Shown: positions 34,500 through 47,049, counted from the first letter of the stretch. The stretch is 64,000 nucleotides of DNA from Gnetum montanum (GCA_015680685.1 MNCI01005513.1:19193-83192); one strand, 5' to 3'. The notes: generated from the sequence alone by a model not told the origin. Program-made: numbers and translations.

Positions 34500-35305
34500 A
34501 CAAGTGATTCAATCGAACTCGAAGGATTAAGTGCTTATTCACCTATGCAGAACAAGGATGAATTATGCAGTCGTTGTCTTCCCAAGCTCACTTGTAAGGC
34601 ACAATTGTATGGTTAAGTAAACTTGAGGTATATGATTTTTTGTTGTTTTTTATATTTTCTATCTTGGTCTCCTAAGTGTGTGTGCAATGAAATATTTAAT
34701 TAAGTAATGGGTTTTTGTAACTCTAATGTGAATCAAATCCTAACACCAGCATCCATTCCCACTCTCCGGACACATCTTAAACCAGTGTAACACTACTAGG
34801 ATTACCAAACGCTAGTTGTTACTAGGTTACCAAGTGTTCCATGTATGCTCGAAGTGGTCGTGCTAAGTGCGCTAATTCATTGATAATTGATAATTAATAA
34901 TTCTATGGAAATAACATTAATTAACTACTAAAAGCATCAAATAATAGTAAATAACATTAAATGCAATAATTAAGTTATTCTGAATGTTGCAAGGTTTATC
35001 ACAAAGTTTGTCTTTATTTCCGAACACAAGGTGTGCTCAAGTACACAATGCTCAAATAAAGATCTATTCATTCTATGACTCCTACTACGGACACTCAGAA
35101 ATAATTCTAACTTTGGAAAGGAAAAATTGCAAGAGTTCGGCTAAAGGACTGAAAAATTACCCCCCAAGACCAAGCGCCCTTGTCTTTTATTTACAGCCTA
35201 CAAGATAGGCTCTGACATCGCGTGTCTAATGTCGCTTTGCCCATACGATATCGCGTATCCAATATTGTGGGTCTAATATCGGGTTGCTTATTTGGTGACT
35301 CATCA
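34500..35305 (-). mobile_element. 5' LTR of element A, missing its last part
   Basis: 806 bp matching 753-1631, beginning inside the LTR where C inserted. It ends GTGACTCATCA at 35305, followed by the TATAT target duplication. The missing segment (about 70 bp of U5) lies in the deletion at the A/C junction. Confidence 0.92.
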
Positions 35306-36525
35306 TATATGAACTTCTTGTGTCTCTCTTCTTTCTCTTTCCATGTTCTATGCAAATGAAGATTGCAATTCTTTAACACTATTCACCTTCTTATTACATC
35401 CATAGTAATGGTTGTCAGGTTTTATGTTTGTAATATCTTTTTACAATATGATATGTTAAAATTTGGTTTTACACATGTAGCCAACTTTAATATACCAGGA
35501 TCATTCTTTAAAAAGGATCATCACTTAGAGTCATAATGCTCATTTTGCTAAACGGGTCCAAGAAGGTTGGTAAATGGGCAAAAGCCAACCTTAATATACC
35601 AAAACTATTTCCTAATAATATTAAATGTTTTATAATTAAATATTATAAAACATGACATTTTAAAACTTCACAGATCATTCTCTCAAGGTAATGGTACTTC
35701 TCATTTTAAAAAGTTGTTTTTCATGGTGATCATTTATCATGGTTTTTAAATTGAAAAATTGTCACAGGTAAAGCCTATGGTTGAACTTTTTTCTGAGCGT
35801 ACCGTTTAAGAAAGAAAAGCTGAAATTAGAATCAGCTTAAATAGCAGACTTAGAAGCATTTACGCGTTTTAAAGGTGTTTTTCACTGAGCCCAAGCTGTA
35901 ACTCAGCTGGTTGGCCTACACAGTGAACTGAATGGATTACTGGGTTTCTTCGGAAAAAAAGCAAGGGCATGTTCCCAACGTTGATAACGCAATCGAGTAT
36001 TGTCGGGCAAAAAAGAGTATGGCTTATCGTTTAGCGAGTGTATTCAAATTCAAGGCTGACACTTTGCGTTCACGATCAAATTCACTTTTTAACATTCTTC
36101 CATTGGAAATCTTGCGTGTTATGATGAAGAATAATAAAGGTTAAAAAATGAAAAATAAAGAAGCAAAATGAGCCCTCAAAGTCATCATCGTCTATTCGTG
36201 TAAACTGAAAAACATTTTTCACTATTACACTTTTCACTTTTCATTTATATTGTACAGAATTTCTGAGCATGGTTTCCTTTATCCCAGCTCCACCCGTAAA
36301 GAATATGGATTAAGATACCGCTAGTTCTTGCTGAAAGATTAAACGGCTGGTTTCACACTTTAATGTCTGTTCTTAATGCGTATTTTCATTCTAAACCTGT
36401 GGATATATACAGGGTGTGTTTAATAACTTCATATCATAAACTAACCATATAACTCCTTGGCATAAAGCTAGCTGAATTAGCCAGCTTCACAAGGAACTAG
36501 TGCCTTGTTAAGCACAATATAGGTA
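35306..36525. other. Spacer between element A and the boron transporter gene
   Basis: AT-rich DNA with no recognised gene; it includes the 3' untranslated side of the BOR gene. A 70-codon + strand ORF at 35932-36144 has no recognisable domain and sits in degenerate sequence, so I do not call it. Confidence 0.5.
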
Positions 36526-39500
36526 TCATGGTGTCGGTGTCTCAGCTGTACTTCGAACCTGCAGAGAAAATATAGACATCATACAGAAAATCAAAAATAA
36601 TTTTTTCAAAAACTTAAGTAATAATATTCTAGAACCGTGTTAAACTGGCAACCTAAAAGATCAAAGCTTAACGATTACTATGTAGGCAATGTATTCATTG
36701 ATATGTGGTTACAGATGAAAGCATGAAAATTACAGGGAAAATCCTAATTTTTCTGAGAATTTTACGGAGACAACTTACTGGTCTGTGCTTCAATTCTCCA
36801 CGGCCCCTTGTAGTGATTTCATCCAAAATCTCTGCGTCATCAACATCTTCATGGAGACTCTCTACATCAGTCGGATTGATATCCTGAAGTTCCTGATTCA
36901 AAAAAAACATGGGATAACAGGGCAGGCTAGGTTAATAATGTAGCAATGCAATAATATTTCTTAAAAAAAAAAAAAAAGAACTTCTGGAAAGTATGCATAC
37001 TCCTGTTCTGAAGCTTCTAGTTTGAGGAACAGCTTCACTCTCTTCATACTCCGAAGCATCAAGTTCACTTAATAACTTTGGATGAAATATCTTCGGGAGG
37101 ATATACTGTCTAATGGGTATTAGCAGAAAAAAGGGCAGGGGGAACAGTACCCCTGCTATTGGAATCCATGTAATTCCAAAACATAGTAGCAGATAGAGAA
37201 GCTGAAGGATTGTGAATTTTGCCATGGTCTTAAACGGTACTGTCTCAACAAATGATGCATGTGGCTCTTCAAGAACCCTGCATGAAGGCTATCAAATTTA
37301 GAGCAGATTCTGGCAAGTATACAGAACCAACAATATCATGTATCATTTTCATGGACAAGGATAAAACTCGATTATAAACTAAAAGTTATTTTCGGAATGT
37401 CTGCCTGCTTCATAACATAACTAATATGTGAAGTGAACTAAGAAGGAAAATGATAAAATCTTACTTGTATCTTCTCGATGGCATGATGAATAACAAAAGA
37501 AGTCTCTCCCAAAATTGATTTCCTGGAAGGCTCTCTATGGCCATGGAAGCAAAGTAACCCCACAGCACAGATTGAGGGATCCATTTTATCCCTGGCATAA
37601 GACCCACACAGCTTCCAACTAACAAGGATTGGAAAAGGTTGCTGAACCTCTGCTCTTTAACTCTCACGGGCAATAACTCATCAACATGTTTTTCAGGATC
37701 AAATACATTTTTGGAAGGTAAAACATCTGGGTTTGTAAGGTCTATTGCTTCTAAATGCTTCAGCTCATTTAACTGCTTCAATGACTGCATTTCAAGATTT
37801 CAGAAACAAACCCAAGAAAACAACAAACAAATAAAAAAAAGGAAAACAAAAATAGAAAGCAGAAGATGATGATAATATATTAGAATCTTTGAAACGAAAT
37901 TATATATGAAATTATAAACTCATTATCAAAAACATATTTAATTGTTTTATTAAGTGCTTACAGTCGTTTGAAGATATTCAGCCGTTGGCTGGACATCATT
38001 TTTCTCCATTTCTATAAATACTCTCTGCATATTGCCGTAAACCTCTGACAATGAAGCTTCTTCTTGAATGCTTTGTTTTGCACTTTCCACTAATCTCTTG
38101 CGTTCTATCTGAAAATTGAAATCGACTATGTATCGAGCACTTCTTGTCTATGAGAGACATTTTTAGAGCCAGAAAATTCTAGGAGGACTCATCTTTCCCC
38201 AAGTTTCTATGCAATTTATAATTCACTAATCTATGAAAACTTAATACTACAAATTAAAACCAGAGTTCTCAATATGTTGTCCTTGTAAATTGACATATTG
38301 TAGGTGCAATTCCTTGCAAGACATTCGATGATGTATAATTGTTGTATAGAGAATGAATTAACAGTGGAACTAACCTGTCTTTTTAAAGTTGCAAGGTTTT
38401 TTGTATGCATTGGTGATTGAGGTAAGACTCCATTGGATGGGGGAATTCCAGCTAGTCCACAGATCAAGGTCTGTATCATGCATAGCACAACAATAATTTT
38501 ATCATATGTAAAACCTAGGAATCAGTGTCCATGCATAGCTAAATGAGGAGTATAATTATGAGCAGAAACATTTCACTCACCATTAAACCCAACAAAAGTA
38601 CGTCATAGTGATAAGCTGAGGGCCTTCTCAAATTAAATTCTTTTTGTTGAGCCATTTGAGCTGCCACGCTATGGTCAAAAAAATATAGACCTGCAATCAT
38701 GATTGCCGGGATAAATGCAGCTAGTATGTACACTGGTGGTACTTTGAATAAATCCTGAAAACGTCAAATGTTTTTTTGAGTTATAGATCATTTCCAAGTA
38801 AAACAGAATGTAAACTTTGGAGTGTGTAGAATGCCTTTTGTTTTGTTTTGTTTTTTCTTTTTTCTTTTTTTCTTTTTTAATGTTAAGGGTGTTTGCACTG
38901 ACCTTGATTACTGTCCAATTGGATGAAGCTCCAGGAGACCAAGGATTGGGACTAGATAAACGCCTAGGAACTCCAGGAGGCGAAGAATTAGATGAAGTGT
39001 AAGAAACAGCTGTCCACACAATAATCATCATTGGTACACCATAATCTGCAAGAACACTTCTCATCCAACCTGTTCATGGTCAAATTATCAACCTTATTAT
39101 CATCTTCTGTGAAAACTTAGTAAACTTCACATTGTAAAGCCATTCATATTGTGAAATCTGAACAGAATGCAAGCTGTCTGAGTCTTGAAAGAAGCCAAGA
39201 ACGATGTAGCTATACCAGTCCCATATCGCCATGAGCGCGCCATTCTACTCTTCAGGGCTGTGAATAGCAGGCCAAAGGATAAAAGTAGTCCAAAAAATCC
39301 ATTCACAAGACGCCATGGAAGTTTGAACTGATCAAGGTTAACATCTGCATTTTTTGGTATGTGAAATTCATCTACCATGCCCTGCAAAATACCGACATCC
39401 AACAATAATATTACAATCTACAGTGTAATTCGGCATATTACCTGGTATGCAAACCTTTTTTTCTTTTTTTGAATTAAACTTGATTGCATTTAATACAAAT

Positions 39501-40614
39501 GACACCTTTATAGATTCCGTCATAAACAAGACGGCAATCAGCATACCAAACAGTTCCCCAGCAATACGTGTAAACCTAGTAATTAACGAACAGGCACCAA
39601 AGATAGACAAAAGGCATAAAATCAACGCCGTCCATATGCAGGTCCTGCGACGAAGACATGGGAATTGGGGAAGAAATTAGGGTATATATATGGTGTAAAA
39701 TAATGTTATTTTATTTATTCATGAAGGAAGATAGTTTCATTAGAACAGGCAAAAAGATAAATTTATGAAGGATGAGAGTTTATGAATCGATTTTTATCAT
39801 TGTTAGTACGGATTCTTACCATCCTGCCCATGCAAGGAATAGCCTTTTCCCTAACTCTTGCTTGCCTTCTGCAAAATTATACATGTATGAATACATAAGA
39901 ACTGTAGGTTCTGCAACTCCCAGGATCAGCAATGGCTGCCCACCAACAACAGAATGTATAACTCCACAGAGAGCAGTAGAGATTATGGTTTCAAGTGCAG
40001 TTACGGTGCCGTCTGCAGCAAAATATTTTATGGTTAATTCCAAGGATTTTTCAAGAGTAGTAGCTTAAGAAATAAATTTATTGCACTTGTAAATCAGAGA
40101 CATACCGGTGGCCTTGTCCAGTTGTTGTCCAAAAGCTATCACTGGAAGTGCTGATGCAAAGAACATGTAGACTGTTGGTGCCAAAATCCTACAATAAAAC
40201 GTGGTGTCACAACTCAAAATCTGTCCATGGCTTTGGGAATCTGAGTTCTTATTCCTGATTATTTTCACCATATAAAACGCTTATCCCAACAAACTTGGGG
40301 TTCTATCCACGTAAAAGCTAACAAATATTTTCAGTGTTCCCCTAGCTGAACCCTTAAAACAATAGTCATATTTTATGCTCCGATACCTTTTAAGTTATGC
40401 GTTCAGATTTTACTTGTCCAGGGAAGAAGCAGCAAATGTATAAAGCTTCTCAATATCTGCAAAGTTTTGAAATCTTGAGAAGTGTTGTCTAGTGAATTTA
40501 TTTATACCTGAATCCTGTGTTGAACCCATCTAGCCAATCCTGCTTGTAATAAGGCAATCTTCTTTTAAGATCCTTTACAATCCCACTGAAGGGAGCAGTG
40601 GATGGCTTGTCCAT
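36526..40614 (-). CDS. BOR: Boron (borate) transporter, BOR/SLC4 anion-exchanger family, BOR4-like
   Basis: Thirteen coding exons on the minus strand: 40508-40614, 40106-40188, 39820-40012, 39506-39644, 39216-39381, 38903-39069, 38581-38754, 38375-38470, 37962-38108, 37465-37784, 37001-37277, 36779-36892, 36526-36558. Every intron has GT-AG ends and the frames join (2016 nt, 671 residues plus TGA). BOR proteins are plasma-membrane borate exporters. Family signatures: [10 protein letters not shown] (exon 1), [14 protein letters not shown] (exon 3), [15 protein letters not shown] (exon 4), [12 protein letters not shown] (exon 6), [20 protein letters not shown] (exon 7), [17 protein letters not shown] (exon 8), [20 protein letters not shown] (exon 10), [19 protein letters not shown] (exon 11), [15 protein letters not shown] (exon 12). 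Loop details (VYGNM then [24 protein letters not shown]) resemble Arabidopsis BOR4 more than BOR1. The tail after exon 12 is only 10 residues. No stops or shifts were seen, so it is probably functional. Confidence 0.95.
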
Positions 40615-41200
40615 TGGCACAAACCTGATAAAATTATGCATACAAAACTAGAGTCACCATGACAGTGTAACAATTACAATGAAAATGTTGCGCGACGGAT
40701 CTAAGATTGAGGAAGCTAAATGCATGGTCATTTTAGATGAACCAACAGTATCATCCTATAAATGAGTGTTTTCTTCTTCTTCACCTTCTTCTTCTTTTTT
40801 TTTTTTGCAATATTCCATCCACAGCAAAATTTAACATTATTATTAAGATTATACTTCTTGTTTGTAGTACGGGTGGTTCCATTACACATCTTGTGAAATC
40901 ACCAAGCACTATCAAACATCATGGATGCTAATTATTGAACATAGTGAGAGCATTCAAATTTCACACAACACCACAAAATAAATTATTTTCATTGAAGAAC
41001 TGAAGTTTCAGAATAAATAGCAGACCTTTTCTTGTCTATCTGCCTAAACGCCTGAACGGCAGCAAGAAGTTATTCTCTTCAGTGAAAGTTTGCAGTGCCA
41101 GAGACTTGATGACATCGGACGCTTGGGATGGTCACAAATATAACCATGGTTACTCTTCTGGGTAGGATTTGAAGAGTGCAGCTTCAAGAGGCCAACTTGT
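40615..41200 (-). promoter_or_regulatory. Probable 5' leader of the BOR gene with an intron and a possible uORF
   Basis: Ten bases upstream of the ATG is a good splice acceptor (TTTTATCAG, exon edge 40624), so the leader is probably spliced. A possible donor is AAAAG/GTCTGC with exon edge at 41026. That upstream exon would contain a 22-codon ORF starting at 41147. Transcript evidence is needed for the leader's extent. A poly-T/pyrimidine tract at about 40770-40805 lies inside the inferred intron. Confidence 0.4.
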
Positions 41201-42410
41201 TTCTACGTACTTGCTCCATAATTTGCTCATTTGCCTGTTCGGAAAAAGGCCACGGAGTCCATAAAAATTGGCTGTATTTTGAACATTCAAACCCAGATTT
41301 CCAAAAATCCTGCGAATCATGGTACGGAGAAGAGAAGAGACAAAACAAAAGCAAAGACGTATAAAGAAAGAGTTGTGTAGAAATTTGACTCTGCAGATTT
41401 AAGTCATGGAGGTACTTCACAAGAATCCAGTGGTAGATGCTTACAGGTCACCGTATTTGTTTAAACTTTTGCTGTGAGCATGACCTTTTTTGGTGCATGA
41501 GTTTTGACGGTAATCAGATTTTCGTGGAATGAAATGGCCAATGATTTCTTGAGTCTGACACAACTGGTGCAGAGCCAACCTAGATTCATTCAGTCAGCAC
41601 TCGTTGGTTGACATTTAGGACAGTTTGCAGACTCGGGACAGCCAATGCAATAAAAGAGATTGTACGGCTTGTGCCTTTTGCAACTACTCGGAACGGGATG
41701 TCTGTAGACTTGAATTAGATTTTGACATGGCCCTAATGAAATTTGTTGGGTCTCTGGCTTCAGAATCAGAGGGATGTTAATTTGTCAAGCATTGCAGTTG
41801 AAGTAGAGTTTTACCACTTATTTGGAAAAGTGCATCAGTTAGGCAGATATGGAAAGAGGAACTCGTTTGTTGATTTTGGCTGGCCTGAATAACGACAGTA
41901 GAGATTGATACCGAACTAGAAGTCCTAGGATTGTGCAGGGCCACTTCATTGTTCTGTGTGTGAAATTGAAATTGAAATCCTTCAATCCTAAAATAGCTTT
42001 TATCACATCAGCAAGAAGATTCTTGGATGTATTCGGGAAATGTCAGTTTCAGCCAACTTTATTTGGTAATGTCTTTATCTGGAAGTGCTGAACGGCTTAC
42101 GCAACATTCAAAAGATTCATTATGTTTATGCAAAAATTTGGGCCCTCAGGCAAACTAACACACAGTGCTCTTAAAGTGCATGATTTGGCAAAGCTGTTGT
42201 CTAGGGCACCTTGCTTATGGGCATGGCTAGCTGAGAATAGTCTCGAGTGAGCATGGCTAACTTAGGAATAGTCTTGAGTGGAAGAGAAAACATGATTGAT
42301 AATTTTAACAGAACATTAAATTAGAAAATATTAAGTTACTTGCAAGAAAAAATAGCAGGAAAGAAAATCATTATATTAAGTGAATGATAGACAGATAACA
42401 CAAGAAGAAA

Positions 42411-42520
42411 AGAAAAGAAGGAACTTAGCAAGATTGTTCATAGTTGCAAATAGCCAACACAGGAAGAGAAAAAAAAGAAGGAACTTAGCAAGATTGTTCA
42501 TAGTTGCAAAGAGCCATGAT
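42411..42520. repeat. Two-copy repeat, 60-bp offset
   Basis: AAGAAGGAACTTAGCAAGAT and the following bases (to TTGCAAAxAGCC) occur from about 42415 and again 60 bp later from about 42475, nearly identical. Confidence 0.75.
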
Positions 42521-43200
42521 GATAGTACATAGCAGCACCTGTAGGTAGCATCAACAACTTGTAGACAATGACACCATCCAATAGCAACTACTATTAGCAA
42601 CAGCAACAGCAAGAAGCATCCAAGTAGCAACTCATTTTACATACAACACTTAGTGAGTTGCACGTAGCAATAGCAACACTAATATGGAAAGGGAGAAGGG
42701 ATATGGGATCAGGAGATGGTGTGATGGAAGAGAAGGGAAAGAAGGGAAGAACAAGCAAGATACAGAAAGCTAAAGAGAGAAGATAAGAGACTTTGCTTTC
42801 TCCACTCTTGATGATATCCTCTTTATCTATGTGTATGGGCTTGTATAGCCCTTACGTTCTTCTCCTCCTTATTTGTTTTAGGAAGTGTAGCATAGGTGTC
42901 ATGTGTCTTACAGAAGTAAAGCATGGGTGCCATGTGTATTGGAGATCTTCTTTATCTTTTAACTATGTTCAAAATCTTTACAACTAATCTTCAAATATAC
43001 TTTGTGATCTCAATCTTCTTGCTTTTCTCTGTACTTGATACCTGTCCAAGTAAAAATAAAGAAAATCAGTATTTATGAATAAAATCATAGATTTTGATTG
43101 AAAGAGAAAGCACACACATAGATATATATATATATAGCCAGATACTTGCAACAGGTGTGATATTCTAGGTAGCAAGCTGCTGAAGGTGGCCTTCAAAGGN

Positions 43201-43494
43201 AGCATGAAATTGAATAAACATCAAAAAAGCCAAAGATTGCCGTCACAGAGAATAGTAAAAGCCAAACATACGTAACATCCATACATGACTGTCCATGCAG
43301 CAGTTAATATCACAGAAAATTCCCTTTTATAATTAAATGAATGATCTGTCGGCAGGAATGGTTCTACCTAAAATATGTGCAGAAAACAACGCTATATACC
43401 ATATGCAAAAGCATGAAATTGAATAAACATCAAAAGCCAAAGTTGCGGTCACAGAGAATAGCTAAAGCCAAACATACGTAACATCCATCCATGT
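43201..43494. repeat. Dispersed ~85-bp direct repeat
   Basis: AGCATGAAATTGAATAAACA and the following ~65 bp (to AACATCCATxCATG) occur at 43201-43289 and 43410-43494 with small indels. The first copy starts right after an N at 43200. Confidence 0.75.
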
Positions 43495-43549
43495 ATGGAT
43501 GCACCTGAACCCTGAACCAGAGAAGACATGAACCATAGAAGCTCTGGAA

Positions 43550-43723
43550 TGGAATGGATTGGAAGAAGCAACATCGCTCAATTCGTGCAGGAAGTCACTT
43601 CAGATATCATTTCTTTACACAGAGGATTCACCACAATGGAATGGATTGGAAGAAGCAACATCGCTCAATTCGTGCAGGAAGTCACTTCAGATATCATTTC
43701 TTTACACAGAGGATTCACCACAT
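43550..43723. repeat. Exact 87-bp tandem duplication
   Basis: Copy 1 43550-43636, copy 2 43637-43723. The period is 29 codons, so the + strand frame stays open and encodes two identical 29-residue units starting MEWIGRSNIAQ. The two copies show essentially no differences, so it is recent or an assembly duplication. Confidence 0.85.
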
Positions 43724-43744
43724 AGCATGAAACGCTAATCAGAT

Positions 43745-43930
43745 CAAAGAATCATAGAAGTAAGAAAAAATATCGAAAAGACTGACTGCACAAGAATTCA
43801 GATCTGCAAATACTTTGCACTTCCTTTGAAACTTCGCTCACAGCAACAGAAACATCATCCTCATCATTCTCCTCCTCCTCATCGGCATCCTCTTGCTCAT
43901 GCTCCTCTGCATCATCATTTTCGTTCTCAA
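43745..43930 (-). other. Acidic reading frame, possible exon remnant
   Basis: On the minus strand about 60 codons follow a possible acceptor (TGTTGAG). They encode a run rich in Glu and Asp (ENDDAEEHEQEDADEEEEND), then VSVAVSEVSKEVQSIC and a stop. It could be the acidic tail of a host protein or chance from a GAx repeat. No upstream exon was identified. Confidence 0.25.
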
Positions 43931-45189
43931 CACATTAAATGTGGCAGCCATGAGTTGCAGGCATGATTGCATTTGGGAGACATAAAAGTACTAAGGGTGT
44001 ATAGGTTTGTAATCATGGAAAGACATGCTCTCTTCATCAAAAGATATAACAGCAAAATGTAAACCATATCTGGACTCCCAACTCTGTGGTATGGAATTCC
44101 ATGGTGAGGCTGGAATCGCTGTTTAGCCAGCAATATACACACTTAACTTCAATTTGAATTTACATATGTAACATTTTTGTGGAGAATTTCTGGTACATTG
44201 AAGGTGTGGTATTGTTGCGAGCATATTCTTCAAGGCAAGCAAATATCTTCAGAACGCTTACAGGCAGAATTGTGAACATGTATCAGTTGCCATAACCATA
44301 AAGATTCTAATCTCGAGAAAATAACGTGCACTCGCCAAAAAACACAGTAAGTTTGTTCCATGAACTAAATGATATGCCTTCGCAATCAGATAACACATTA
44401 ATCTTGTAGTGCACATGAATTTGTTATTTTTTTCAAGGAGTATTTTATTAGGTTCCTAAGCCTACGGTATGTTAACAGTGTATATTTAATCCTGAAGTAA
44501 TTATATTCAAAGTAATCCTGCAAAGTTATACAACACAGTAAAACATTATAAAACAACCAGAAGAATTATTTGGTTTCGGGCACATGGGGAAACTTCCAGT
44601 TGTATTCCCAAACCCTATTTTTTTCCCCGGTTTTTCTCCAAATCGGTTTTGAGTTCCATGTTTAGATTGTATCAGATCTTTCCATTTTTAACAACTTTTC
44701 TGTACCATTTGGAAAAATTTAAAGATAAATAATATTCTTCCTGAAAAAACTATAATTTAACTTTACCATGATGAATAAGAGCATAACTTAATTAGTTAGC
44801 CTTGTATGTTGTAAGTTCAGGTTTTGCTTAAAGCTTTGTTATATTCTACTTAATTTCTATCAAAGTCATATTATGTGGGGTAGATGTTAGTACTAGTGCA
44901 TAATGTTACTTTATTTTCAGCGAGAAGACAGAGATTCATTGACAAAATTTATTTTGTTCTCTTTCATTATCAAAATCAAATGTATGTTTACAATTTTTTC
45001 AAATTGATGAGTGGATGTACTTTTTTCTTCCCAATTCATCATTATTTCCTTTGATTTCCTTATTTTTACTATAGGAAATGAGTCCTTAAATCTCATTAGT
45101 ATGGTCCCAACCATTCTCTTTAAGTTCCAAGGCCATACATGGTTATAATTGTCAGTTTTTTCAGCAATAAAGATTGGTTATGAATATTC

Positions 45190-45598
45190 TTCGAGAATTC
45201 TTTTGCTTTGCAACTGTTCAAATTCCATAAAGCATTTGTTTCTCATCAACCATAATCTCCATTGTTACCAAATGGTTTTCAAATATCAGTTCATCAATTC
45301 AAGTTAGCATTACATCATCACTTGTATTATTATGATCAATTCCAATAGATTTCATTTCAAACCAAGATCTACATCTTAATTTTCAAAATTTTCTCCAAGA
45401 ATTCTTCTACCTTTGCAACTATTCAAATTCCATAAAGCATTTGTTTCTCATCAACATTAATCTCCATTATTGCCACACTAGTTTTCAAATATCAATTCAT
45501 CACTTCTATTGCACATTACATCATCAATTATTGTTATTATCATCAATTCCAATAGATTTCACTTTAGTCCAAGATTTGCATCTTAATTTTCAGAATTT
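45190..45598. repeat. ~204-bp tandem duplication, diverged
   Basis: Two copies (about 45190-45393 and 45394-45598) aligned by eye share AATTCCATAAAGCATTTGTT, TTACATCATCA and CAATTCCAATAGATTTCA in the same order at a constant 204-bp offset, with scattered substitutions. Confidence 0.7.
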
Positions 45599-45779
45599 CA
45601 TCATAATGAAGATCAAAAGTCATCACCTTCTTCACTCAATTTCAATTAAAATTCAAAGTTAATTTATTCTTGCTACCACGTTAGTATCATCTACACCTCT
45701 AGGTAACATTGACAATTTAATCCGCTCTCCAATATAAGTTCAAAATTTGTAGAAATAAGAGTTTTTCATATACCACAAC

Positions 45780-45972
45780 CTCACCATGACTCGTAGTATT
45801 CTCAATGTGTGATACCACAATATATATTCAACTTGTGATCTACTTAGTTTTCATCCTATGAGTAAACCACTACTCATGGTAGATTCACTGTGGATCTACT
45901 ATCAACCACAACTTGTGGTTTCCAACCATGACTTGTAGTAATTCTCTAAGACTCATGGTTGCCAGCCATGAC
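45780..45972. repeat. Cluster of degenerate ACTCATGGT / ACCACAACTTGTGGTT motifs (left flank of F)
   Basis: Short inverted motifs such as ACCACAACTTGTGGTTT, ACTCATGGT, CCATGACT and CTACTCATGGTAG are dispersed through this AT-rich segment. The cluster continues across the F insertion at 56397-56570. Confidence 0.5.
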
Positions 45973-46854
45973 TAATGAGTGGTGGAGTAGGCCAACACCC
46001 AATCATACAAGATATGATTGTTCACGCATAGCCTGGTTGAATTTTGTGGATGAGGCAATGTGATTATGCTAGTAATTGGTTAAAGTTCGAGATCATTATC
46101 TTCCCACGTGGAGCTAGTATAATCTATGCATATGGTTTAGCTCTCAGTGAGGTGTATGATATATTGATGTTGATAGGCCATAACTCCTAACTATGATGGT
46201 AAAGTGTGAAATGATTCTAAGTCTAAGAAAAATAGTAAAATAATCTACTCTAGCCTAGAGCAATGAGCATCTGTTCCTAGCTTGTCGTACATGCTTTGGG
46301 CTCATGTAATCGTTACTAGAATTACAAAGTGAGTTTACTACTGAGCGAATCAATTGAAACCACTACTAGGTTACCAAACGATCACACTTAATGCTCAAAA
46401 CTAGTTGTACTCATTCCGCTTTACAAATGAACAATGAAAGTAAAGTACTTAGAAATGTAACTAATTAAACTAAGAAAATGATAAGAATTATGCTAAGCAA
46501 AACAATAAAGCTAAGTGGATGTTGCAATGATGAAAAGCAATCTTGATGTTTATTTCCATCATGAACTGTACCCAAGTACACTTCACTCAAATAAAGACTC
46601 TAGAAAATTGATCAACATCACACTACAGTCATTCACTCTATTGTTGAACTACAAAAACAAACTACAAGAGTCTACCTACGATTGAAATGAAAGTTGTTTG
46701 GACTGTGCACCTAAGTGTTGTATTTATAGGCCTTCATATGTCTACAATATCGAATATTTGACATCGTAGCTTATGCCTTGAGATCTAGGATCCAATATCA
46801 TGGCTTCGATATCAGATGTCTGATATCATAGCTAGTAAAAAACTTGATTTATCA
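45973..46854 (-). mobile_element. 3' LTR of element F
   Basis: 882 bp. On the minus strand it starts TGATAAATCAAG at 46854 and ends at 45973 with CA decayed to TA. PPT core AGTCATGGGGG at 46857-46867. U3 palindromic units (CGATATCAG, TGATATCAT) are at about 46745-46835 and the TATA-like CCTATAAATA is near 46721-46731. Confidence 0.9.
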
Positions 46855-47049
46855 TACCCCCATGACTAACTGAAAATGTGTCCTTGAGTTAAAAAAAATA
46901 AGGATAGAGTTCCTTACAAGATTAGAAGGTAAATACATGACACTTACTACTATATACATGATTCTCAAATGTTGTAGTGGTCTTTTACAAAAAACTTTAC
47001 ACATAACATGACATGATAATTTTTACAAAAAAAAATAAAAACAAAATTT

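Larger units (their letters stand above)
753..35305 (-). mobile_element. Element A: Athila-like Ty3/gypsy retrotransposon, outer member of the nest
   Basis: A is read on the minus strand: 5' LTR remnant 34500-35305, gag and the start of protease 19412-about 21997, protease to integrase about 2843-6323, 3' LTR 753-1631. The 5-bp duplication TATAT at both outer edges proves the two LTRs belong to one insertion although they lie 33 kb apart. Element B splits its protease region and element C its 5' LTR. Its 5' leader, PBS and gag start are deleted at the A/C junction. Another deletion removed the integrase C-terminus and adjoining spacer near 2843. All coding parts carry stops and frameshifts, so it is a fossil. 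Confidence 0.9.
41201..45972. other. Intergenic region with local duplications, no gene recognised
   Basis: About 4.8 kb in which I find no conserved gene. It contains a 60-bp-offset duplication (42411-42520), a dispersed ~85-bp repeat (43201-43289 and 43410-43494), an exact 87-bp tandem repeat (43550-43723), an acidic reading frame (43745-43930, minus) and a ~204-bp tandem repeat (45190-45598). A single N at 43200 marks another uncertain join. 42300-43000 looks like an LTR or promoter fragment (purine-rich run, then a pyrimidine-rich region), but no partner was seen. Confidence 0.5.

Noticed and set aside
35897-35913. tRNA-like A box (TAACTCAGCTGGTT) that could mark a tRNA gene or SINE
   Set aside because: No B box at the right distance, no cloverleaf, no poly-A or target duplication seen.
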